Virus record (IMG/VR): IMGVR_UViG_3300020183_000012
Coordinates: 82,720 to 146,719 of that record
Length of the DNA stretch: 64,000 nt
Direction: 5' to 3' (one strand)
Source: a virus
Shown here: piece after piece, positions 19,839 through 28,004 of the stretch
Layout of the letters: each line of letters starts with the position of its first letter
How positions within the stretch are numbered: the stretch's first letter is position 1
Program-made: the position numbers and the translations under genes
Notes under the pieces: generated by a model
What the model was told of the DNA's origin: nothing
What the model saw: only the letters and a program-made list of their open reading frames with translations
Database searches by the model: none

Positions 19839-20389
19839 TGAATTGGTATAAAAATGCATCTAATTACAGCGAAATGAAAGATTTTATGGAAGAATTTCAG
19901 TGGTACAGGGACCGTGGTGTCGCATCCGGACTCACGGACAAAGAAATAGAAAAAATATGGACAGAATCTCCAGTGGGATACACCGATCCAGTTGATCTAG
20001 ACAGAATAGGGAATACATATACTCCAGAAGTTACAGGAGAATCCGAAGAGGAAAGAATTAATAAATTTATAGAATGGGCAAAGAAAGAGAATAGAGAAGA
20101 CAGTGCGGAGAGCGAATGGGGAGAGAAAAGACTAAGAGATCCAGAAGGATATCTTCGCAATCTTTTAGTGGGTATAGGCAGAGGTGACTATCCTGCAGTA
20201 AACATCGTTGAAGCTGAGGGTCTGGGAAGCTTTATTGTTGGAGGTAGAACTCGCGCTGCGGCTGCCCGCGCACTAGACATGCCTCTGAGGACCAGAAAAA
20301 TAAAAATGCCCTGGAAGGAAAATGAGAGCACCAGAGAGGTAAAGGATTTATTTTATAAATTTGATGAACAGGAAAGTAAGGACGCTTAA
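19838..20389 (+). CDS. Tagged ParB/sulfiredoxin-like protein, 183 aa
   Basis: Begins MNWYKNASNYSEM (tag). The C-terminal half, PAVNIVEAEGLGSFIVGGRTRAAAARALDMPLRTRKI, resembles the ParB/Srx nuclease-like motif GxHRxxAAxxLg. A typical ParB DNA-binding helix-turn-helix is not seen, so a partition role is not supported. The first half is acidic and helical. Confidence 0.6.
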   Translation: MNWYKNASNYSEMKDFMEEFQWYRDRGVASGLTDKEIEKIWTESPVGYTDPVDLDRIGNTYTPEVTGESEEERINKFIEWAKKENREDSAESEWGEKRLRDPEGYLRNLLVGIGRGDYPAVNIVEAEGLGSFIVGGRTRAAAARALDMPLRTRKIKMPWKENESTREVKDLFYKFDEQESKDA

Positions 20390-20402
20390 GGGCAGAATCT
20401 CA

Positions 20403-21116
20403 TTAATTCTTTCGGAGTACCCAATAGGTCTGTTCAAAAACTTTTCCCCATCCTCTGAGGAGTGAGAATACTCCCAGTGGTATCTTGGTTCTCTCGACAA
20501 ACTCATTGACGCCTATCTCCACTCCCTGCCAGCTGTTGTAGTCGTCTCCGAATATAACGCCTCCTGGAGAGAGTAGATCCCAATAGAGATTCAGGTCACG
20601 GGTAAAGTCTTCGTAATCGTGACTTGCGTCTAGATAGATCATATTCGGATGTACTTTGAATGTCTTTAGGATGGTGGCTCCTGTCACTGATGTCTGTGGA
20701 AGTGGAATGACTCTTTCGGAATATCCCTTATGTACGCAGTTGCTCAGGAATTGCTGATAGATGGTGGGGTATCCGTGCACCAATTTCATATCCCTCTCCC
20801 TTAGCCATATTTTTGCATCATGTTCATTAAGAGATCTAGGAGGAAGATTCGTCCTCATCTCTTGGGATCCTAGCCAGGTGTCTACGCATATGATGTCTGT
20901 ATCTAGTCCTTCCTTGGTTGCAGCATCGAGCATTGTGAAGCAGGATTGTCCTTTCCAGGTTCCCACTTCTAGTATAAAGGGGGGTTTGTATTCCCTCACT
21001 AGATCTCCGAATATTCTTGCTGTACCGTTCCATCCGCTGTAATCAGGCTCCATCAATTGAAGTCCAGACCAGATGTCTCCTCTAAGTAGCTTTTCTTTTG
21101 TTTCTATATTAAGCAT
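20403..21116 (-). CDS. Class I methyltransferase (Methyltransf_24-like), 237 aa
   Basis: ILEVGTWKGQSCFTML is motif I, IICVDTWLG motif II, and MIYLDASHDYEDFTRDLNLYWDLLSPGGVIFGDDYN matches the Methyltransf_24 / cephalosporin-hydroxylase-like group. I prefer the Met that starts MLNIETKEK. A longer frame begins 42 bases earlier but overlaps a possible + strand ORF. The first nine codons plus upstream DNA (21090-21130) are repeated at 22552-22592. It is the first minus-strand gene in the window. Confidence 0.82.
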   Translation of the reverse strand: MLNIETKEKLLRGDIWSGLQLMEPDYSGWNGTARIFGDLVREYKPPFILEVGTWKGQSCFTMLDAATKEGLDTDIICVDTWLGSQEMRTNLPPRSLNEHDAKIWLRERDMKLVHGYPTIYQQFLSNCVHKGYSERVIPLPQTSVTGATILKTFKVHPNMIYLDASHDYEDFTRDLNLYWDLLSPGGVIFGDDYNSWQGVEIGVNEFVERTKIPLGVFSLLRGWGKVFEQTYWVLRKN

Positions 21117-21130
21117 AACTTGTATATCGA
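21090..21130 (-). repeat. 41-base repeat, copy 1 (start region of methyltransferase)
   Basis: Covers the leader and first codons (MLNIETKEK) of the minus-strand methyltransferase. It matches 22552-22592 with a single difference. Confidence 0.8.
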
Positions 21131-21148
21131 CACATGACTGAATAACAA

Positions 21149-21274
21149 ATGAAGGCACGAAACAAAAAGATCAATCCCTATGGTGGTAGATGCGTGCACG
21201 GATACGTGAAAGACTGGAGAAAAGGAATAAAATTAGAATTTCTTAAAAAGGGGGATACCTTAGCGGGAGTGTAA
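21149..21274 (+). CDS. Possible small basic protein, 41 aa
   Basis: ATG frame reading MKARNKKINPYGGRCVHGYV, then KDWRKGIKLEFLKKGDTLAGV. Composition is protein-like and basic, but there is no clear ribosome-binding site. The last codons run through GGGGATACC repeat G. It would diverge from the methyltransferase gene. Low confidence. Confidence 0.3.
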   Translation: MKARNKKINPYGGRCVHGYVKDWRKGIKLEFLKKGDTLAGV

Positions 21275-21285
21275 GAATATTATAT
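21251..21285 (+). promoter_or_regulatory. GGGGATACC repeat G, promoter-like
   Basis: GGGGATACCTTAGCGGGAG followed by TAAGAATATTATATTAA. This is the likely promoter region of the dockerin-protease gene at 21311. Confidence 0.5.
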
Positions 21286-21310
21286 TAATATTACATTTTA
21301 AGGAGACCAC

Positions 21311-22390
21311 ATGGCAGTACTGCGCTACTACAAACCCAACATCCACGATGTGTACCGCTACCCAACACAAGCCACACCAACAAGCGGGGGTATCGCACCC
21401 AATGGTTACAACTCAGAGTGTCAGTCATATGACCACATTGACTGGTCGGGCACCAGCGCCCTCCATCGAAACTTCTGCAACAACATTCCAAACAATAGTT
21501 TCAACAATATTTTCTTCACGATTCCATATGATCGAAACAGCGTGAACTTTTGGAATCAATGCACCTATGGCGCGGTGCTGATCTCGCCACGGCATGCGCT
21601 TATCTGCCAACACTTCCGTGGTGCTAGACCCGACCCGAATGACAACACAGGTGGTATTCGGTTCCTAGGAAAGAGCGGTGCTTTCTATGAAAACAAGGTC
21701 ACTCGCGTCTATCTCAACATCGGCCCTGATACGACTATGCTTGAGTTTGATAAGGAACTTCCCGATTCCGATGTCAAAATCTATAACAGGATCGCTGATC
21801 CGCTTTACATTCCCACAGGCACTTCGCTGTGGACGAAGGATAGCAACGGCAAAATCTACAAGACACTCTTTAAGAGCGCATACTTGGATACAACTACCAA
21901 CGATACGAGAGGGTACAACTTCAACGCATGCTTGGATGGCATCAACGATGGGGCGTTCAGGAACGGAGCACTCGCTATCTTTGCTGGCGACTCGGGTTCA
22001 CCTGTGATGGTGCGAGACGCATACGGAGACACAGTCTTTGTTGGATTGGAGTACGGTGGTCAATCGGTCAGCAAGGCTACCTTCGCAAACCTTGTTGCAG
22101 CACTCACTCCCTTTGGATATAAGGTGCAGCATGTCAAGTTGTCTGCCAAGATGGAAGACATCAATCAGGACGGTGTGGTTGATCAGGAAGACCTAAATCG
22201 AATCCTCGCCAGATGGGGTCAAACGAAACCTGTCTTTGAGGACATGGATGGAGACGGCAAGGTGGACGGGATCGACCTGTCACGGGTACTAGCGGCATGG
22301 GGGTCGTACACCATGCCAACATTCCCGCAAGCCGTGGTCAACCCAGGAACGGTCATTACGAATCCCCCAACTGGCAAGCCACGGGCATAA
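21311..22390 (+). CDS. Trypsin-like serine protease with C-terminal dockerin repeats, 359 aa
   Basis: Protease part: GAVLISPRHALICQHFRG supplies the histidine, TTMLEFDKELP the aspartate, and FAGDSGSPVMV the serine of a chymotrypsin-fold triad. The C-terminal third has two calcium-binding dockerin repeats, DINQDGVVDQEDLNRILARWG and DMDGDGKVDGIDLSRVLAAWG, a pattern common in planctomycete secreted proteins. No signal peptide is obvious at the N terminus. Base and codon use is G+C-richer than the genes to the right, suggesting acquisition from a host. It could be a virion-associated or released protease. The start follows AAGGAG. Confidence 0.82.
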   Translation: MAVLRYYKPNIHDVYRYPTQATPTSGGIAPNGYNSECQSYDHIDWSGTSALHRNFCNNIPNNSFNNIFFTIPYDRNSVNFWNQCTYGAVLISPRHALICQHFRGARPDPNDNTGGIRFLGKSGAFYENKVTRVYLNIGPDTTMLEFDKELPDSDVKIYNRIADPLYIPTGTSLWTKDSNGKIYKTLFKSAYLDTTTNDTRGYNFNACLDGINDGAFRNGALAIFAGDSGSPVMVRDAYGDTVFVGLEYGGQSVSKATFANLVAALTPFGYKVQHVKLSAKMEDINQDGVVDQEDLNRILARWGQTKPVFEDMDGDGKVDGIDLSRVLAAWGSYTMPTFPQAVVNPGTVITNPPTGKPRA

Positions 22391-22600
22391 ATTGCTTACC
22401 TAATTATTAGTAAACAAGAGGGCACTTCATAGCAAGCAGCAAAGGTGGTTTTCTCAATACAAGCAAGAGAGCGCAGAAGCATGCCGCTTTCGTAAAGGCT
22501 CTGAACCGCAAGCGCAACCAAGATGGAACCTCCAAGAAGAAAGGGGGCGGTCTTTTCTTTTGTTTCTATATTAAGCATAGCTTGTATATCGATAGAGGAT
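22391..22600 (+). pseudogene. Possible gene remnant
   Basis: A + strand frame without a start codon reads ASSKGGFLNTSKRAQKHAAF, then VKALNRKRNQDGTSKKKGGG, a lysine-rich protein-like stretch preceded by stop codons. It then runs into the 41-base repeat at 22552-22592. It looks like the 3' end of a gene cut off by recombination. Confidence 0.3.
22552..22592 (-). repeat. 41-base repeat, copy 2
   Basis: Second copy of the methyltransferase start region (MLNIETKEK), here not attached to any recognisable minus-strand gene. The frame continues only by antisense through the remnant. Confidence 0.8.
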
Positions 22601-22682
22601 AAAGCATCGATTAAATAATATAGCATAAAACATAGGATCTAATATGATTATGTTCTAATATAGAATAGAAAAAGGAGATTTC

Positions 22683-22847
22683 ATGCAATATAAATTATCA
22701 AAAGATCAGTGGTTGGAAATAGGGGAAAAAGCTGGATGGATAAAAGAAGCAAAAAAGAATAAAGGGCAGTGTTGGGAGGGGTACAAAATGGTTGGAATGA
22801 AAAATAAAAATGGTAAAAAAGTGCCAAACTGCGTGCCTAAAAATTAA
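22683..22847 (+). CDS. Small protein with CWxGYxxxGMKxKNGKKVPNCVP motif, 54 aa
   Basis: Reads MQYKLSKDQWLEIGEKAGW, IKEAKKNKGQCWEGYKMVG and MKNKNGKKVPNCVPKN. The C-terminal half is a sequence I recognise from many phage proteins, where it ends larger structural or hypothetical proteins. The start follows AAAGGAGATTTC. It marks the beginning of the A+T-rich block. Confidence 0.75.
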   Translation: MQYKLSKDQWLEIGEKAGWIKEAKKNKGQCWEGYKMVGMKNKNGKKVPNCVPKN

Positions 22848-22873
22848 TCATATAATTTGTATCATGGTACTTT

Positions 22874-23785
22874 ATGAAAATAAAAAAAGAAAAGTTGAGA
22901 CAAGATAAAGTACTTTGGGCTCTACCTACATATCCAGCTAAATATAAATATATACCAAAAATAATAGAAGCAGTTGAAAAAGAGCCAACTGTTGATATTG
23001 TATTTGTTATAACAAGGCAATCAGAAAAGAAAGAGCTTAAAAAAATAACAAACGGCAAATACAAGATATTAATAGTTGGTGATGATGTAGGAGAAGAAAG
23101 ATTAAAACATATAGAAAAAGTAAATGCAATACGTAGTTATAAGCAATACTGGGCTTTAGATAAACTTAGAAAAAGTGGATATCGTTGGGTTGTAATGACT
23201 GAAGCAGAAGTAGAGCCAGTAGACCTTTCTCTCATGCTAGATGCTTGCATAGCGCTTGATAGAAATAAGGTCTTGGCCGGTTTTTCTGTTCACCTTACTG
23301 ATATATTCAGAAATATAAGTCATGCTTCATTCAACATAATATCAAATGGAGAAAGGGAAAAATTTGTACTTAAAAATAAATCTTCTTTAGAGAAGATGAG
23401 ACTAAATAACATTATGATGAATGTAAATATATGGTTTAGTGAAATGCTAATATATGACATGTCGGTCGTTCCTTCCTTTCTAAAGGCTTCTAATTGGAGT
23501 GACTGGAACTATATCAAAGATACACTTACTTGGTACACATTTTGTTATGTCTCGTATTATTATTATCTTATGATTAATAATGGATATCGAATATGGGAAT
23601 TTAAACCAAGACCAATAGGAGACGACAAAATGCCTGGAGGCCTAGAACACATAAACAGAGAAAACTGGGAAGCATTAAATAAAAAAATAAAGATATACTG
23701 GACTCCATGGTGGGTTTATAGAAAAGAAGATAGGGTATGCTTAAAATTTCATCTTGACTGCAATCCGTGGTTTATTAAAAAATGA
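22874..23785 (+). CDS. Glycosyltransferase-like protein, 303 aa
   Basis: VLWALPTYPAKYKYIPKIIEAV, VDIVFVITRQSEKKELKK and GYRWVVMTEAEVEPVDLSLMLDACIAL follow the layout of GT-A glycosyltransferases: N-terminal Rossmann half, and an acidic TEAEVEP in place of DxD. The C terminus is aromatic-rich (YWTPWWVYRKED). Family and sugar unknown. It starts a run of sugar-related genes. Confidence 0.5.
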   Translation: MKIKKEKLRQDKVLWALPTYPAKYKYIPKIIEAVEKEPTVDIVFVITRQSEKKELKKITNGKYKILIVGDDVGEERLKHIEKVNAIRSYKQYWALDKLRKSGYRWVVMTEAEVEPVDLSLMLDACIALDRNKVLAGFSVHLTDIFRNISHASFNIISNGEREKFVLKNKSSLEKMRLNNIMMNVNIWFSEMLIYDMSVVPSFLKASNWSDWNYIKDTLTWYTFCYVSYYYYLMINNGYRIWEFKPRPIGDDKMPGGLEHINRENWEALNKKIKIYWTPWWVYRKEDRVCLKFHLDCNPWFIKK

Positions 23786-23808
23786 TCTTTTAATTGAAGG
23801 ATGATTCA

Positions 23809-23823
23809 CTATAAAATAATTGA
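23809..23823 (+). promoter_or_regulatory. TATAAAATAATTGA box, copy 1
   Basis: CTATAAAATAATTGA 25 bases before the gene at 23848. The same 14-base TATAAAATAATTGA occurs before the gene at 34487. It resembles late-type phage -10 boxes. Confidence 0.35.
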
Positions 23824-23847
23824 AAATAAAAATTCAGGAGTACACAA

Positions 23848-24108
23848 ATGGGATTAAAAGAACAATTGGGGTTTGAAAAAAATGGAGATACATGGATTTT
23901 GTCAAATTCTGGAATAGACAAAGCAAAAACTGCGTCCATAAAAAGAATAGAGCATTTTATATCAGAGGCAAACATTGCTTTTAATGAAGAAAATGGTCAA
24001 AATTTAATCTTTAATCGTACTTGGGGTTCAAAAATTATTGAAAGTGCTTTTGATTTTGGTTTTATAAATCAAAATGAAAAAAATGACTATAAAAACAGAC
24101 TAGGATAA
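23848..24108 (+). CDS. Hypothetical protein, 86 aa
   Basis: No family recognised. Helical, with an N-terminal GLKEQLGFEKNGDTWILSNSG and later NRTWGSKIIESAFDFGFINQNEK. The ATG follows TTCAGGAGTAC. Confidence 0.65.
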   Translation: MGLKEQLGFEKNGDTWILSNSGIDKAKTASIKRIEHFISEANIAFNEENGQNLIFNRTWGSKIIESAFDFGFINQNEKNDYKNRLG

Positions 24109-24139
24109 AAAATATATTATATATATAAGGAAAAATAGT

Positions 24140-24538
24140 ATGAAATTTAATCTAAAAAAATTTAATCTCAATAAAAATAGGCAAAAAATAAGTCATCATC
24201 TCAAGCAGGCATCAAGCTGGTCTGGAAAATTCAATTACGAATTTGATGATTTAGAAATAAAAAACCCACCATGTAAATGTAGTGGAGAGGCTGAAATTTC
24301 GTATCAAGCTAGTTATGACAGTGGAACATGGTATGATCCGCCAGAATCAGATATAAAAATAAAAGTAAATATAACAGCGGTTAAATGCATTGAGGAATCA
24401 GGAAGAGAAGAGCCCATGGATCCTTATATTATGGATAATATAAAAGAACAGCTTGAAAAAGATGAAAATATTAAGGAGATGGCCTTTAATCAAAAAGGCA
24501 TGGACGAAGACGAACCCGATTACGATATAGAATATTAA
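24140..24538 (+). CDS. Hypothetical protein with MKFNLKK N terminus, 132 aa
   Basis: The N terminus MKFNLKKFNLNKNRQKISHH and LKQASS resembles that of the 59952 minus-strand protein (MKFNLKKQAQ) and the tag family. The middle has CKC and a C-terminal cysteine, and the end is acidic (MDEDEPDYDIEY). Unknown function. The next gene starts eight bases after its stop. Confidence 0.65.
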   Translation: MKFNLKKFNLNKNRQKISHHLKQASSWSGKFNYEFDDLEIKNPPCKCSGEAEISYQASYDSGTWYDPPESDIKIKVNITAVKCIEESGREEPMDPYIMDNIKEQLEKDENIKEMAFNQKGMDEDEPDYDIEY

Positions 24539-24546
24539 ATCACGCT

Positions 24547-25296
24547 ATGAAAAAAACCAAATATAAAACAATATTTGTAAGCGATTGGCATCTTGGAAGC
24601 GATGGCTCTAAGAGCAAAGACATTGCTAATTGGCTTGATAGTGTTGAAGCAGAAAAAATTTATCTAGTAGGTGACATAATAGACTGGTGGAGATTGAAAA
24701 AAAGATGGAAGTGGTCTGAAAATGATGCAAGACCAGTTGTAAAAATATTAAAAGCAGCAAGAAAAGGCACCAAGGTAATTTGGGTTGCAGGAAATCATGA
24801 CGAATTCATGAGAGAGGTTAGCAAATTTGCAGACACGATAGCAGGCATAGAGCTTGTCCCATTAGAAACTATTCATGAATGTGCAAACGGGAAAAAAATG
24901 ATGATTACTCATGGAGACATGATAGATGCGTCTGTGAGACTTACTCCATGGCTTGCAATAATTGGGAGTCACGCATATGACAATTTAGTGGTAATATCAA
25001 GGATGATTGACAGAATTAGAAAAATAATTGGTCTCAAGCCCTGGTCTGCAAGTAAATTTGTAAAAAGTAAAGTTAAAAAAGCGGTTGACTGGGTGACTGG
25101 CTGGGAAAATTCAATAACTATGATAGCAAAAAGAAGAGGGTACGATGGCGTAATATGTGGACATATTCACAACCCAGAAATAAGAATAATTGATGGAGTT
25201 CAGTATGTAAATTGTGGAGACTGGATAGAGCATGCTACATGGGCAGCAGAAGAAGAAAATGGAGATATAAAAATATTTTACTGGAATAAAGAATGA
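24547..25296 (+). CDS. LpxH-like metallophosphoesterase, 249 aa
   Basis: Calcineurin-like phosphoesterase motifs in order: VSDWHLGSDGS, VGDIIDWW, AGNHDE, ITHGDMID, CGHIHNPE, with NCGDWIEH last. The order and the DIIDWW/GNHDE context resemble UDP-2,3-diacylglucosamine diphosphatase (LpxH family), which acts in lipid A synthesis. It overlaps the next gene (family-4 glycosyltransferase) by four bases (ATGA), so the pair is translationally coupled and likely works on one glycolipid. The actual substrate is not proven. Confidence 0.8.
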   Translation: MKKTKYKTIFVSDWHLGSDGSKSKDIANWLDSVEAEKIYLVGDIIDWWRLKKRWKWSENDARPVVKILKAARKGTKVIWVAGNHDEFMREVSKFADTIAGIELVPLETIHECANGKKMMITHGDMIDASVRLTPWLAIIGSHAYDNLVVISRMIDRIRKIIGLKPWSASKFVKSKVKKAVDWVTGWENSITMIAKRRGYDGVICGHIHNPEIRIIDGVQYVNCGDWIEHATWAAEEENGDIKIFYWNKE

Positions 25297-26291
25297 AGAT
25301 AGCAATAGTTACTGATACTTCCTGTAGGCAAATGAATGGCGTATCAACAAGCGTAAAAATTCTTTTTGAAGAATTAAAAGAAAAAGGCAAAAGAGCAATA
25401 GTCATCGATGCTGAAAAAATAAACGGAATAGATCTTTCAAGGTGGAGTCCAGGATTGCATTTAGCGAATCCAATAAAAGCACAAAGATACTGCTATGAAT
25501 TGCTGGATAAGTTCAAGCCAGACCATGTTCATGTTGCCACTGAAGGACCAATGGGATGCTCAGGATTAAAATGGGCATCATATAATGGCGTAAGAAGCAG
25601 TGCTTGTTCTCATACTGATTGGGAAAAAATACTTTCAAAAATGGTACCTTTGATAGGCGGACTGATTGGAAGATGGTTTACATCTAGAACTACAAAAGCA
25701 GATATACGTTTTTTTAGAAATAGCAGTGCAGCTAAAGAATGGAAATTAAAAACCGGGATGGATGGGCACGTGCTAAAAGGCGGAGTTGACAGGTGCTTTA
25801 AATATAGAAATGGCATCAGGAAAAATTCAATATTGTGGGCTGGAAGAATATCAAAAGACAAAAATCTAGAAGACGTAAGAATGGTTGCAGAGCATGGATT
25901 TAGGGTGGTGATCGCAGGAGACGGTCCAATGGTTGGATCGGATATATTGGCACATAAAAATATAGAATATCTTGGCAGATTGAGCAAATGGGCTCTTAGC
26001 GACTCAATGAATAGATACAGAGGTTTTTTATTCACAAGCAAAACAGATACTTTGGGACTTGTTTGTTTGGAATCCGCATGCTGCGGCATGCCCACAGTTG
26101 CATATGAAAATGATGCAACATCAGATAGTGTAATTAATGGGAAGACTGGGTTAAAAGGTGAAAACTTAATAGAATTAATTGAAAAATTAGAACAAATAGA
26201 TTATGCAGATTGTGCAAATTTTGCAAGCAAAGAATGGGGAACTGGAGCTATGGCCAAGTCTTTTTTAAATAGCATTGACAAAAAAAGTTAA
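25293..26291 (+). CDS. Glycosyltransferase family 4 protein, 332 aa
   Basis: MKIAIVTDTSCRQMNGVSTSVKILFEELK at the N terminus, DHVHVATEGPMGCSGL, then ILWAGRISKDKNLEDVRMVAEHGFRVVIAGDGPM and SKTDTLGLVCLESACCGMPTVAYENDATSDSV are GT-B fold, GT4 family signatures, close to mannosyl/glucosyl glycolipid transferases. It is coupled to the LpxH-like gene upstream. A phage carrying this pair could remodel host outer-membrane lipids to block superinfection. Confidence 0.85.
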   Translation: MKIAIVTDTSCRQMNGVSTSVKILFEELKEKGKRAIVIDAEKINGIDLSRWSPGLHLANPIKAQRYCYELLDKFKPDHVHVATEGPMGCSGLKWASYNGVRSSACSHTDWEKILSKMVPLIGGLIGRWFTSRTTKADIRFFRNSSAAKEWKLKTGMDGHVLKGGVDRCFKYRNGIRKNSILWAGRISKDKNLEDVRMVAEHGFRVVIAGDGPMVGSDILAHKNIEYLGRLSKWALSDSMNRYRGFLFTSKTDTLGLVCLESACCGMPTVAYENDATSDSVINGKTGLKGENLIELIEKLEQIDYADCANFASKEWGTGAMAKSFLNSIDKKS

Positions 26292-26330
26292 AAACAAAGG
26301 TTTGTATATAATTATTAATTAAAAAACGAT

Positions 26331-26555
26331 ATGCATTGGTACAAAAAATGTTCCCAAAAAGAAGATAAAAAGACCGTTTCTGATCTTGCAAAAGATCTAA
26401 TGAAAAGGTTGTTAGCATATGGAATGACCCCTGAAGAAATAGAAAGAGCAATAAAATCTGGATACCTTGAAAGAATTATTGGTAAAAAACCACCATTATC
26501 AAATACATCTGATTCAGGATGGGATGATCCATCATTTTGGAAAGACAACAATTAA
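26331..26555 (+). CDS. Tagged hypothetical protein, 74 aa
   Basis: Starts MHWYKKCSQKED, a variant of the MNWYKxA tag. VSDLAKDLMKRLLAYGMTPEEIERAIKSGYLERIIG is a helical segment resembling a small helical bundle; the C terminus is acidic. The next tagged gene starts directly after its stop. Confidence 0.7.
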   Translation: MHWYKKCSQKEDKKTVSDLAKDLMKRLLAYGMTPEEIERAIKSGYLERIIGKKPPLSNTSDSGWDDPSFWKDNN

Positions 26556-26556
26556 T

Positions 26557-27228
26557 ATGAACTGGAAAAAAAGAGCGCAATTTTCTGGACCAGCAATTGG
26601 TGACATTGATGACATTTTGGGAAACATACATCAGACTAAAATGTATGAAGAAGATGCCAAACAAGGTACAATTAGGGGACGTAGGCCTTCCGAAGATTCT
26701 GTACCAACAGTGCAAACAGAGCCTGAATATTTATTGACCCAAAAAAGAGAGAAAGATCTTGAGAATAAAGAAACAAAAATATCAAGATATTATTCTCCTC
26801 ACATTTCAGAACAAGTTAATCATTCTGTAAATAGCGCTATTGATTCGATATTAAAACTAAGCAAAGCATTTAAACTCGGCAAGGCCATTAATGAATTAAT
26901 GGAAAATAAAAATATTATAGATAAAATAACTTTGCATTCCTACAAGATGTTAAGAGCAAAGCTTGTTTCAGGTGTTCTTAGCAATATTAATAAAAAGAAT
27001 GAATGGGCAGATAGAGAAACAGCTATAATATCTAATATAAGAGTAAAAGAATTATTATCTGTTTACGAGAATGAAGAAAAAAATATACTAGGAGTTTTTA
27101 AAGAAGTAGTAGAAGAAATTTCTTTTAAGACAAAAAAAATTGCTGAATATTCAGCGATATTTGAAATGATAGTAAAAGAATTTTTAAACAGTTTGAAATA
27201 TAATAGTTTAGATTATTCTGAAAGTTAA
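26557..27228 (+). CDS. Tagged helical protein, 223 aa
   Basis: The ATG at 26557 gives MNWKKRAQFSGPAIGD (tag); an in-frame upstream extension overlaps the preceding gene and is unlikely. The rest is charged and helical (coiled-coil-like ISEQVNHSVNSAIDSILKLSKAFK, VFKEVVEEISFKTKKIAEYSAIFEM). No enzymatic motif. Candidate structural or internal virion protein because of the tag. Confidence 0.65.
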   Translation: MNWKKRAQFSGPAIGDIDDILGNIHQTKMYEEDAKQGTIRGRRPSEDSVPTVQTEPEYLLTQKREKDLENKETKISRYYSPHISEQVNHSVNSAIDSILKLSKAFKLGKAINELMENKNIIDKITLHSYKMLRAKLVSGVLSNINKKNEWADRETAIISNIRVKELLSVYENEEKNILGVFKEVVEEISFKTKKIAEYSAIFEMIVKEFLNSLKYNSLDYSES

Positions 27229-27254
27229 AACCTTACAGACAATAAAAATTAAAA

Positions 27255-27992
27255 ATGAAAGTAGCTGTTTGCGTATCTGGAAAATTTGAAAGTGCACGCG
27301 ATTTAATAATCTCCAATAATAGTATATTGAAAGACAAATTTTGTGGTGCTGATTTTTATTATGCAACATGGGATTACTATAAAGATTCTTTTTTAAACAC
27401 TTTTCCAACATATGAATGTTTTTATTTTCAAGAGCCAGAAATAGAATATCATCCATATAAAGATATTAATCCAAAAAATTATATATCTGCACGTTTTAAG
27501 GAAGCTTTTAAATATATAAAAAAGAAAAAAGACGGAAAAGGGATGGAGTGGTCATCTCATCATACAAAACAAATAATAATTCATTCTTGGCTTGCCGATT
27601 TGATAAGTGGAAAATACGACATTGTAATAAGAACAAGATTTGATGCAAGAATATGGGAAGAGGCAAATTTTGAATCATATATTAGTGATTCTTATAAAAA
27701 TAACAGGACAATAGGTTTTGCAACGACAAGACATAGTATGTTTAATAAAATATATGAGTCTACCAAGGGAGAAAAAAAAAGCACATCTGATTGGTTGCTT
27801 GATCAACTGATCATTCATCCTGCAAATTTCATAAATAGAAAAACCGTAGAAGAGCTGGACAGAAATAAAATACTTCATCCAGCTGAAATGGGATGGTATC
27901 AAGTTTTAAGTATGCCATATGGTTCAAGGCACAGAAATATGCATGGATGGGTAAATCATGATCGAAACATACCAGAAATATTTATTAAGTAA
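27255..27992 (+). CDS. Glycosyltransferase-like protein, 245 aa
   Basis: MKVAVCVSGKFESARDLI, HTKQIIIHSWLADLISGKYDIVIRTRFDARIWEE and GWYQVLSMPYGSRHRNMHGWVNHDRNIPEIF are reminiscent of capsule-type glycosyltransferases with an 'RxRxDAR' acidic motif. No exact family. Three sugar-transferase-like genes follow in the same direction, with short gaps. Confidence 0.5.
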   Translation: MKVAVCVSGKFESARDLIISNNSILKDKFCGADFYYATWDYYKDSFLNTFPTYECFYFQEPEIEYHPYKDINPKNYISARFKEAFKYIKKKKDGKGMEWSSHHTKQIIIHSWLADLISGKYDIVIRTRFDARIWEEANFESYISDSYKNNRTIGFATTRHSMFNKIYESTKGEKKSTSDWLLDQLIIHPANFINRKTVEELDRNKILHPAEMGWYQVLSMPYGSRHRNMHGWVNHDRNIPEIFIK

Positions 27993-28004
27993 AAGGATTG
28001 AGTA

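Noticed and set aside
22396-22578. Minus-strand frame beginning MLNIETKEK
   Set aside because: Only its first codons belong to the copied 41-base repeat; the rest is antisense to a more protein-like + strand fragment.
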